NCBI GenBank assembly: GCA_934203355.1
Contig: CAKPZC010000006.1
Coordinates: 1 to 56,751 of the forward strand
Origin: an uncultured Prevotella sp.
GTDB taxonomy: Bacteria > Bacteroidota > Bacteroidia > Bacteroidales > Bacteroidaceae
Reading direction: 5' to 3'
DNA: 56,751 nucleotides
Below, in pieces: positions 1-7,159 of the stretch (position 1 is its first letter; each line of letters begins with the position of its first letter). The notes beneath the pieces are model-generated. The model was not told the origin of the DNA. It made no database searches and saw only the letters and a list, made by a program, of their open reading frames with translations. The position numbers and the translations under genes are program-made.

Positions 1-2826
1 GTTATGACCTCGTTCTTCGTAAAGACTCCATTAGGAGGCAATGGCATTATGCAGTACGACTATTGGCTCAACGACAACGAGGCAAACCGCCAGATAGTAA
101 AACTTGACAAGCGTGTTAGCCCATTGCAGATAGTAAAGTTGATGCCTGTAGAGACAATGCCGATACGCAGCAGTTGTTTCCATTTCGAGGTTGGCAAGGA
201 AGGCAAGCCTATGATGTATGCCAAGAACGACATACACTTTTCCTTTTTTGATGCTTCAAACCGACGTTTGGATGACACGCGCCAGTTTGTTGACTATAGA
301 GTGTCACAAGCTATCGACGATGTTGCAGTGCTACAGACTACTCAGTCGTTTGAGCGTATAGGCGAGAATAATGTCAAGTGGTACAGTTTGAAAGCTGAAA
401 GAGGCGATAGTGTGGCATTCAAGTGTTCGCAGGCTACATCAATTCAGTTGTTCTCTGCGTCAGGTGAGGAACTTTATAAAGCCAATGGATCTGAGTCGGT
501 TGTCCTGGGTGGTACTCATATAAAAACTAATGGTACATACTATCTGGCTTTGCACGATGTTACGGGAACAAGAGACGAAAACTTGACATTGGATTATACA
601 CACATCAACAAGTTTGATTTGTTTGAAACCTCTGCTAAAGCTCTTGGAGTAATGCCTTGCATACAGATAATGGAACTTGATGGCAATGGATTCGACAATC
701 TTAAATCTGCCTCGCTCGTAATGGGAGAGAATACAATAAATGTAAGCTCTATTGTCAGCACCGATAAGTCGAAGGCAAAGTTGTATATGAAGCTTGATGG
801 CAAGGAGGCTTATGGCAAGTATGACCTTGTGTTGAACTTTGATGATGGCGAGAGCAAAGGTACTTTGAAGCGAGAAGGATACGTAGAACTTGAACCTGCA
901 AGTTTCGATGATATTGAAGTGACAATTACAGATCCAAGAATTGTTGCCGATCCATATCCTGTAACAATTACTCTTACCAATAAGAGCAATATCAGCTATC
1001 AGGCTATTCCGTTCTTCTTTGGCGTAGACCATGCCGATGGCATGACGAGTGTGAAATACATGAACTTCGCCGTAGGATGCAATAAGGAATTATACGAAAA
1101 TGGATTGCAGTTGAGTTTTGACTATGACAACTTCAGAGGTAACAACAGCAAGACCAAGATAGTGCCTACTATCATTCCTGAAATGTTGCCGGGTCAAACC
1201 TTGACATTCACTCTTGGCGTAAAGACAGGCGACCATCAAGAGTTTAATACATATGCATGGATTGAGACTCCATGGAATCTTAAGGGTCCTGAAGCTACAG
1301 AGTATATAGCCAATAACTACTATCACTCGCCAAGCAATGGAAAAGCAAAGGTTGCCAAAGCACCTGCTATCTCTGGTATTTTCGACGGTTGCGCTGACGA
1401 TCCGTGCAGTCTTGCAGAGCGTGGAGGATGGGCTTCACAGTGTACTTGTGGCACATCGTTGGCGTTGGGAGGTACATTAGGTGGCATACAGAATGCTTTG
1501 CAGAATCAACACAACCAGGCGATGAGACAGCAGTTGGCACAAAGTGGACTGTTTGATAATCCTAATGATTATTTCCCGGATAATTACCTTCCAAACCCTG
1601 CTGATTTGTATTGGTATTGGTTGCAACACTGTATACCAGGACAGGCAGGCCGAGTGGTATCAACCTATAATTCTCAGAGGGAAATGTTGAACAATCCTAA
1701 CTGTAAGGATCCGAATCCGCATTTGTGCAATCCGTATAATCCTGGCGACCCGAATGAGATGCATGGCTATCTGTCAGAGGCTGGCAGCAAGTACATCAGC
1801 AACAATGTGAAGGAAGTTGGCTATACAATCGAGTTTGAGAATGACCCGAAGATAGCCAATGCATCAGCACATAAGATAGTTGTTACCAACAATCTTGATG
1901 CTCAAGTATTTGATTTGAATACTTTCAAACCGACAAGAGTACAGATTGGTGACAAGGTTATTGAGTTGGATGGTGAGCCAAACTTCACAAAGACAATTGA
2001 CATGCGTCCTGCTATAAATGCTATAGCTGAGGTGAATTTGGATTATGATTCAAAGACAGGAAAAGCCAAGTGGACAATAATTTCGCTCGACCCGATGACA
2101 ATGGAGGAGACATACGATATTATGCAAGGTGTGTTGCCTGTCAATAATGGTGGCAATGGTGTAGGTTTCTTAAGCTACAATATAGGTATTAAGAAGCAGA
2201 TGGAGGATGGCGACGAAATCAGCAACAGCGCATCCATCATATTCGACTTTGAGGAGCCGATAGAGACACCAGTCTGGACCAACGTTGTTGATGCCGTTGC
2301 TCCGCAGAGTGAGATAACGTTCGCTGCTTCGCAAGATGGTGTAGTAACGCTCCGCTTTAATGCAGAGGACAACCGTTCGGGCGTATGGAAGTATAATTTA
2401 TATGTACAGGACACAGAGGGAGGCAAGTGGACAAAGGTTGAGGACGAGATAAAGACTCCTGAATATAAGTTCAAGGGCAATAATGGTTTCGACTATGGAT
2501 TCTGTGTTATGGCTGTCGATTCAGCAGGTAATGTTGAGCAGAAGGAGCTGACAAGAGAAATAAGTCAGGCTACATTCAAGAATGGTGATGCCAACGGCGA
2601 CGGTAAGGTGAACTCCGAGGACATATCGCTTGCAGTGGAGTATTACGTTAAGGGCCATGCTGCTTTGAATTTTGCGGCTACAGATGTAAACAAGGATGGA
2701 AAGATTAATTCTGAAGACATTTCCTTGATTGTGGATATATACACATCATCGTCGCTCAATAACCAGAATAATAAGGTTCGAAGAAGAAAATCAATAAATA
2801 AACAATTACGTAATGAAAACAATTAA
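1..2826 (+). CDS. Dockerin-bearing surface/secreted protein, 5' end outside window
   Basis: This is the C-terminal portion of a large exported protein. The frame is open to the window edge (codon 1-3 is GTT), so the methionine at position 4 is probably internal. The visible 940 residues are rich in beta-strand-like segments, with a pre-peptidase-like sandwich around residues 115-200 and a Cys-rich stretch (GCADDPC, CTCG) near residue 460. Close to the end are two calcium-loop repeats of dockerin type (DANGDGKVNSED and DVNKDGKINSED, about residues 861-915). A basic tail follows. The stop overlaps the next gene by 14 bases, so the two are probably co-translated. Type I dockerins bind cohesins in clostridial cellulosomes; in Bacteroidales their partners are mostly unknown. 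Function beyond a surface or secreted role is not visible. Confidence 0.75.
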   Translation, partial: VMTSFFVKTPLGGNGIMQYDYWLNDNEANRQIVKLDKRVSPLQIVKLMPVETMPIRSSCFHFEVGKEGKPMMYAKNDIHFSFFDASNRRLDDTRQFVDYRVSQAIDDVAVLQTTQSFERIGENNVKWYSLKAERGDSVAFKCSQATSIQLFSASGEELYKANGSESVVLGGTHIKTNGTYYLALHDVTGTRDENLTLDYTHINKFDLFETSAKALGVMPCIQIMELDGNGFDNLKSASLVMGENTINVSSIVSTDKSKAKLYMKLDGKEAYGKYDLVLNFDDGESKGTLKREGYVELEPASFDDIEVTITDPRIVADPYPVTITLTNKSNISYQAIPFFFGVDHADGMTSVKYMNFAVGCNKELYENGLQLSFDYDNFRGNNSKTKIVPTIIPEMLPGQTLTFTLGVKTGDHQEFNTYAWIETPWNLKGPEATEYIANNYYHSPSNGKAKVAKAPAISGIFDGCADDPCSLAERGGWASQCTCGTSLALGGTLGGIQNALQNQHNQAMRQQLAQSGLFDNPNDYFPDNYLPNPADLYWYWLQHCIPGQAGRVVSTYNSQREMLNNPNCKDPNPHLCNPYNPGDPNEMHGYLSEAGSKYISNNVKEVGYTIEFENDPKIANASAHKIVVTNNLDAQVFDLNTFKPTRVQIGDKVIELDGEPNFTKTIDMRPAINAIAEVNLDYDSKTGKAKWTIISLDPMTMEETYDIMQGVLPVNNGGNGVGFLSYNIGIKKQMEDGDEISNSASIIFDFEEPIETPVWTNVVDAVAPQSEITFAASQDGVVTLRFNAEDNRSGVWKYNLYVQDTEGGKWTKVEDEIKTPEYKFKGNNGFDYGFCVMAVDSAGNVEQKELTREISQATFKNGDANGDGKVNSEDISLAVEYYVKGHAALNFAATDVNKDGKINSEDISLIVDIYTSSSLNNQNNKVRRRKSINKQLRNENN

Positions 2827-3970
2827 ATTAATTATCTTGATGCTTGTGCTTTATATAGCAAGAGCGTCAGCCTTTTCGACAGACAACACGTTAAGTGTGT
2901 GGATGGACCAAAAGGTGGAACTGACAGCTGACGGAAAAACCGTTACAAAGTTAACTATTTACGAGTACGACCCTAATGTCAATTACATCTCGTTTAATAT
3001 GGCTCTCTTTGTACCAAAAGGCACTAAGATACATCAGCGCAAGGAGGGACGTAAGTATGTAGACGACATTAAACTTAATGAAGATCGTGCTACAGACCAC
3101 ACAATATCTTGTGGTATGCCCGATGATCATACTATAAAAATCATAGCATTTAGTATGACTAACGACCAGTTCTATCCTGATACGGAGGATGGCACCATTG
3201 TAAAGGAGCTACTTTCTATCAATCTCGTTTGTGACGAGAATGCTATAAACGGTAGTTATCGTGTGGAGATGCTTGACGTTAACTTCACCTATCGTGATAA
3301 TGATTCAAAAATCACAAGCAATGGTATCGATCACATAGAATATTCTGACTTTACCGTTACTGGCGGACAGGATTTTCCTGGTATCGACTACACTATGACT
3401 TCTGCTGGTTATGGCACATTAATACTTCCGTTCAACTGTGAGATACCAAAGGGTTTGACTGCTTTTGAGTGCAACGGTGTTGACAACGATAATATGCTCA
3501 TGTTGAATAGTGTGAATTCCTTTGCAGCTAATACGCCGTATATTGTCAAGGGAACTCCTGATACATATCATTTCAATGGAGTGTACAGTGCCCTCTTTGA
3601 TGAATATTCTACAAAATACATGACAGGAGTATACGTAGACAAGAAAGTGCCAGTAGATGCTTATGTTTTGCAGAATCAAAAGGAAGATGGTTTGGCATTC
3701 TACCGTGTGTATGACTCGCAAGAGGTGACACTTCCTGAATATCGTTGTTATTTGAACAAATTTGGTGACAATGCTGCAAAATGCATAAAGTTCCCTGATA
3801 TGGATAAACCAACAGGTATTGAAACTGTGGTTCCAGTTGAAAATAAAAATGTAGATGTATTTACAACTTCTGGTGTCATGGTGAGAAGCAACGTGAACAG
3901 CAATGTGGCTCTTGATGGTCTTCCATCTGGTGTCTATATTATTAACAATAAGAAGGTAATTAAAAAATAA
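2813..3970 (+). CDS. Secreted protein with T9SS-like C-terminal domain
   Basis: A 385-residue exported protein. Residues 1-20 (MKTIKLIILMLVLYIARASA) form a signal peptide. The middle is beta-rich, with a cohesin-like start (an extended strand followed by a segment on not-yet-assembled calcium-independent sheets). The last 60 residues have the pattern of a type IX secretion sorting domain: VFTTSGVMVRS, then GLPSGVYIINNKKVIKK. Such domains send proteins across the outer membrane and often anchor them at the surface. It starts inside the end of the upstream dockerin gene (14-base overlap), and a 58-residue peptide gene starts 8 bases after its stop, so the three look like one transcription unit. 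A dockerin partner for the upstream protein is possible but unproven. I do not recognise a named family. Confidence 0.75.
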   Translation: MKTIKLIILMLVLYIARASAFSTDNTLSVWMDQKVELTADGKTVTKLTIYEYDPNVNYISFNMALFVPKGTKIHQRKEGRKYVDDIKLNEDRATDHTISCGMPDDHTIKIIAFSMTNDQFYPDTEDGTIVKELLSINLVCDENAINGSYRVEMLDVNFTYRDNDSKITSNGIDHIEYSDFTVTGGQDFPGIDYTMTSAGYGTLILPFNCEIPKGLTAFECNGVDNDNMLMLNSVNSFAANTPYIVKGTPDTYHFNGVYSALFDEYSTKYMTGVYVDKKVPVDAYVLQNQKEDGLAFYRVYDSQEVTLPEYRCYLNKFGDNAAKCIKFPDMDKPTGIETVVPVENKNVDVFTTSGVMVRSNVNSNVALDGLPSGVYIINNKKVIKK

Positions 3971-3978
3971 GTATAGCA

Positions 3979-4155
3979 ATGAAAAAGAATATTTATGTAA
4001 AGCCGACGATTAAAGAAATTGAAATCGGTAACAGCTGTTCATTATTGGCAGGTTCAATTGGTGTTAGTAACGGTAAGGCTGATGGCACAACACCTCTTTC
4101 TTTGGATGAAGAAGATTCCGATGGTGGTGGCTTTGGTAGCAAAGAGTGTTGGTAA
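3979..4155 (+). CDS. Small peptide (58 aa) behind a T9SS-type secreted protein
   Basis: ATG at 3979 opens a 58-codon frame ending at TAA 4153-4155, just before a terminator. The peptide begins MKKNIYVKPTIKEIEIGNSC, then SLLAGSIGVSNGKADG, and ends with an acidic, glycine-rich stretch and ECW. There is no classical signal peptide. The layout (MKK, aromatic, P, alternating hydrophobic/acidic residues, short hydrophobic LLAGS or CMSGG step, Gly/Asp/Ser-rich tail) matches the peptide at 17748-17903, which also sits directly behind a surface-protein gene. Short MKK..Y..P peptides of this kind are, to my memory, common and uncharacterised in Prevotella. The two-part layout resembles a leader plus cleavable core, but no maturation enzyme is nearby. 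Function unknown. Confidence 0.7.
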   Translation: MKKNIYVKPTIKEIEIGNSCSLLAGSIGVSNGKADGTTPLSLDEEDSDGGGFGSKECW

Positions 4156-4200
4156 TGATACTACTTAATTTAAGTAATTAATTATTACGACATAAATGAA

Positions 4201-4250
4201 AGCGGCAAGGTAGACGTGATGTCCACCTTGCCGCTAAATTTTTATTTTTA
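4201..4250 (+). terminator. Rho-independent terminator after the surface-protein unit
   Basis: A perfect 11-bp inverted repeat (AGCGGCAAGGT / ACCTTGCCGCT) with a 13-base loop at 4201-4235 is followed by AAATTTTTATTTTTA. It lies 45 bases after the small peptide stop and should end the three-gene unit. Confidence 0.85.
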
Positions 4251-4297
4251 TATATGAGCTACTTTCTATAGTAGAAGTATTAGGCAAGAGTAAAAAA

Positions 4298-4322
4298 CAA
4301 AGCGGGCTGAAAGCTCGCTTTG
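4298..4322. terminator. Second hairpin, possible terminator for either strand
   Basis: CAAAGCGGGCT and AGCTCGCTTTG pair over 11 positions with one G-T wobble around a GAA loop. It sits between the plus-strand unit and the converging Fic gene. There is no long T run, so termination is only likely. Confidence 0.45.
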
Positions 4323-4394
4323 TATGAGTTTTGACTTTATCCTCCTATATATGTAATGATAATTCTGAACTGTAACTTATCATATTATTCTTGC

Positions 4395-5495
4395 TCATAC
4401 CTTAATTGTATATGACTTATTTCTATTGCCTCCATGAGCTTCCAAGTAACCGAACTCTGTCAGCTGTCGTAAATAGCGTTTGGCTGTGGTTTCTGTCAAG
4501 CCTAATTGAGTGACAAGTTGCTCTGTTCTGATTTCTTCTTTGTCGGCCATAAATTCGATAATATCGGCCAGTTTGCCAGCTAAAGTAGGCTTTATCGACC
4601 ATTTATCGACCATTTCTTGCTGAATTCTTGCTTTATCGACCATTTCTTCTGATGTAGATATAAGGAATTGGTCGATATCTTGCTGTAGATGTTCGCAATG
4701 AAGTTTCGCCATACAGTTGATGAAGATGTCTGTGTCCTCAGCTTCCCTTGTGTCAATGAGAGCTTGGATGTATTCTGCTTTATCTTCCTTATATACCTTT
4801 GTTGGCAATACATCATATTCCATTTGCAGAAGGTTCATAAGCAGGCGGCTTGTCCTCCCATTTCCATCTGCCCACGGATGGATGGTTACAAGTTCGTAGT
4901 GCGCCCAAAAACTCAGCTCATATATAGACAATTCATCAGTTGTATTTATAGCTTTGCGACGTTTATTAAGTTCTTCACAAAAATCTTTCAGTTTCATAGG
5001 TACCTTCATCCAGTTCATATACGACCTTCCGCCTGCTCCTGCTGTAACATTTAGTTTGCGAAGTTCTCCTTTCGAGGCATCAAAGCTACCGCCTAATGAA
5101 TTATATTCTCCGCCAGTTCGTGCCATCACTTTTGCAGCAAGAGTTACAAGAGATTCCACGGTGATGTCCTCATGATGCTTTATCCAAATACGGCCATAGT
5201 CGTAGGCTGCCTTCAAATCGAGGTTCATCAACTGTTCTATCAAAGGCTTTCCTTTTGCCGTAATACCTTCGTCGAAGAGCAGCTGAGCTTCCACCTCAGT
5301 CACGGTACTGCCTTCTATGGCTGTACTATGGGTAATGATAGAGTACAGATAGAACTTTTCGTAGTCTATCTGGTCTGAGATGCCTAACTCCTTATGGCGT
5401 TTAAGCAATCTCTCCATGTTATCTTTTATCTCTTGTTTCATTACTTTCTTAATTTGATGATGCATATCCTTTCTCAGTACCTCTTTCAGTATCAT
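4395..5495 (-). CDS. Fic domain protein with N-terminal inhibitory motif and C-terminal winged helix
   Basis: A 366-residue Fic protein. The catalytic motif HPWADGNGRTSR is at residues 206-217 and keeps the His, Asp and both Gly/Arg positions, so it should be active (usually AMP transfer from ATP to a protein hydroxyl). Upstream, S57-x3-E61-G62 (STAIEG) matches the inhibitory-helix signature placed N-terminal to the Fic core (class II). Residues 300-366 look like a winged helix (TEQLVTQLGLTETTAKRYLRQL), suggesting DNA binding or autoregulation. The short repeated stretches containing MVDK near residues 285-300 look like a linker. No antitoxin gene is adjacent; a second Fic gene lies upstream on the same strand, separated by a 22-bp tandem repeat array. 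Target unknown. Confidence 0.88.
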   Translation of the reverse strand: MILKEVLRKDMHHQIKKVMKQEIKDNMERLLKRHKELGISDQIDYEKFYLYSIITHSTAIEGSTVTEVEAQLLFDEGITAKGKPLIEQLMNLDLKAAYDYGRIWIKHHEDITVESLVTLAAKVMARTGGEYNSLGGSFDASKGELRKLNVTAGAGGRSYMNWMKVPMKLKDFCEELNKRRKAINTTDELSIYELSFWAHYELVTIHPWADGNGRTSRLLMNLLQMEYDVLPTKVYKEDKAEYIQALIDTREAEDTDIFINCMAKLHCEHLQQDIDQFLISTSEEMVDKARIQQEMVDKWSIKPTLAGKLADIIEFMADKEEIRTEQLVTQLGLTETTAKRYLRQLTEFGYLEAHGGNRNKSYTIKV

Positions 5496-5500
5496 CTAAC

Positions 5501-5633
5501 TGGTACTGGAGTTTCATATAGGATGGTACTGGAGTTTCAGTTAGCTGGTACTGGAGTGTTACTTATGTGGTACTGGCATGTTACTTATGTGGTACTGGCA
5601 TGTTACTTATGTGGTACTGGCATGTTACTTATA
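5501..5633. repeat. 22-bp tandem array, type A (six units)
   Basis: Six head-to-tail units each start TGGTACTGG: at 5501 (23 bp), 5524, 5546, 5568, 5590 and 5612 (22 bp each). The last three are nearly identical (continuing CATGTTACTTATG); the first three read AGTTTCATATAGGA, AGTTTCAGTTAGC and AGTGTTACTTATG. There are no unique spacers, so it is not CRISPR. It fills the gap between the two Fic genes. A shorter copy lies in inverted orientation at 54138-54181. Confidence 0.85.
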
Positions 5634-5709
5634 TGACATGGTCATATGTTTGTCAGAAAGATTTGTAACTTTCAATATCAGAAGACCCTTTGATTTTACT
5701 GTTATGTTC

Positions 5710-6999
5710 CTAATCATTGTTCATCAAATACGAGCAGTACTTATTGAGCAGATTAGGCAATGGTAGATCTCCCTTTTGGTAACGCTCTGCATCGAGTGGC
5801 AATATTCTTTCACAAACCTTTCTATGACCTTTGAATAGGGCACTGAGATATGGTATGCCATTCTCTTGGGTAATACGCATATCGGTAAAGAATTGTGTGA
5901 GGTCCTCTGCATCAAAGACAATGGAATAGCTTGGTCGTTTGGCTCCTGGAATGTCTTCTACCAATATGTTCTTGCTGACGAGGTCTTGTATGTCACGTAT
6001 GGCTGTGTCTTTGGAACACTTAGCCAAGGATGCCCAAGTCTTAGACGTTATCTTTGCCTCATAGCCATCAAGGAAGAGATTGAGCATTTGTGTCTGTCGC
6101 TCCGTCATAGGTATGGATGCAGCCTTCTGCCAAAAGAAACTTTTGTTTAAGATGGTGGTAACAATGGTTTCTGCTTCATCGAGCGCATCAATCAGTTTCT
6201 TCATATACCATACCAACCATTCTGTGATGTCGCCATCGCCACGTTGCATACGTTCAAGAATGTCGTAATAGTGGTTCTTGTCTTTATTGATTTGAGACGA
6301 AATATTATAGAAACGCAACTCGCTATTCTCACCACGTGCCAAAAGCATGTCGGAGATAATACGAGCTAGTCGCCCATTGCCATCTTCGAAAGGATGTATG
6401 CTTACAAACCAGAAGTGAGCTATGGCAGAACGGATAACGCTACCAACTGTGTCTTCGCCATCAAACCATGCTATAAATTTTTGCATCTCGCTTTCTACAA
6501 GATTAGGAGAAGGGGCTACATAATGTATCTTCTCACGGCCAAACATGCCACTGACAATATGTTCCTCGTTTGTGCGGTATTGTCCAATCTCTATTTGGCT
6601 ACCTTCGCTAAAACCAGTCGGAAAAAAAGCCGCTTGCCAAGCACAGAGTTTCTCTTTACAGAGAGGTTGGTCATAGTTCTGCACGGCTTCGAGCATTACA
6701 CTAACCACAGAGTCAACATAATGAGAAGGAGCTGTATATTTCACGTTTTCAATTCCCAGTTTTCTAGCGATTGAAGAACGCACCTGTTCCTCATTCAGAC
6801 GTATGCCTTCAATTTCTGAAGAATATACTACATCATGTGTCAAGTTCTCTGCCATGGCTCGGAGTTTGCTGTCAAAACCGAGCGAGCTCAATCTGCCGTA
6901 AAGCAAACCTTGCTTACGACATACTATTTCCTGAAGTATTGATACCTCAGAAGCATCCCAACGGAAGTTTGTCCAATTATCTCTTTCGTGTATATACAT
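5710..6999 (-). CDS. Fic family protein (DUF4172-like N-terminus)
   Basis: A 429-residue Fic protein distinct from its neighbour. The N-terminal 70 residues (WTNFRWD start) resemble the DUF4172 domain that precedes Fic in many Bacteroidetes proteins. The inhibitory signature S60-x3-E64-G65 (SSEIEG) precedes the catalytic motif HPFEDGNGRLAR at residues 202-213, which is complete. A C-terminal winged-helix-like part (residues 305-360, WASLAKCSKDTAIRDIQDL) follows. Predicted activity is AMPylation of an unknown target, held in check by the inhibitory helix. It is transcribed in the same direction as the other Fic gene 214 bases downstream, but the array between them makes a single operon uncertain. 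A -7-like TATTTTTG on the minus strand lies at 7022-7029. Confidence 0.88.
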   Translation of the reverse strand: MYIHERDNWTNFRWDASEVSILQEIVCRKQGLLYGRLSSLGFDSKLRAMAENLTHDVVYSSEIEGIRLNEEQVRSSIARKLGIENVKYTAPSHYVDSVVSVMLEAVQNYDQPLCKEKLCAWQAAFFPTGFSEGSQIEIGQYRTNEEHIVSGMFGREKIHYVAPSPNLVESEMQKFIAWFDGEDTVGSVIRSAIAHFWFVSIHPFEDGNGRLARIISDMLLARGENSELRFYNISSQINKDKNHYYDILERMQRGDGDITEWLVWYMKKLIDALDEAETIVTTILNKSFFWQKAASIPMTERQTQMLNLFLDGYEAKITSKTWASLAKCSKDTAIRDIQDLVSKNILVEDIPGAKRPSYSIVFDAEDLTQFFTDMRITQENGIPYLSALFKGHRKVCERILPLDAERYQKGDLPLPNLLNKYCSYLMNND

Positions 7000-7021
7000 A
7001 AAATATTTGTTCTATGTGCGA

Positions 7022-7029
7022 CAAAAATA
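7022..7029 (-). promoter_or_regulatory. Probable -7 element for the 429-aa Fic gene
   Basis: The minus strand reads TATTTTTG, matching the Bacteroidetes -7 consensus TAnnTTTG, 22 bases before the ATG at 6999. No clear -33 TTTG was seen. Confidence 0.4.
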
Positions 7030-7159
7030 ATAAAATAATGTCGAATCGCCAAATAAGCTCGTAAAATACCGCATATTTTGCGACGTTTATTTAAAATAAT
7101 CATCGCATAGCTCAAAAATCTATCGCTATCTATGGAAATGTGCCAGCCTGATGATTGTT

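Noticed and set aside
5501..5633. CRISPR array
   Set aside because: Units are directly adjacent with no unique spacers, the unit is 22 bp, and no cas gene is in the window.
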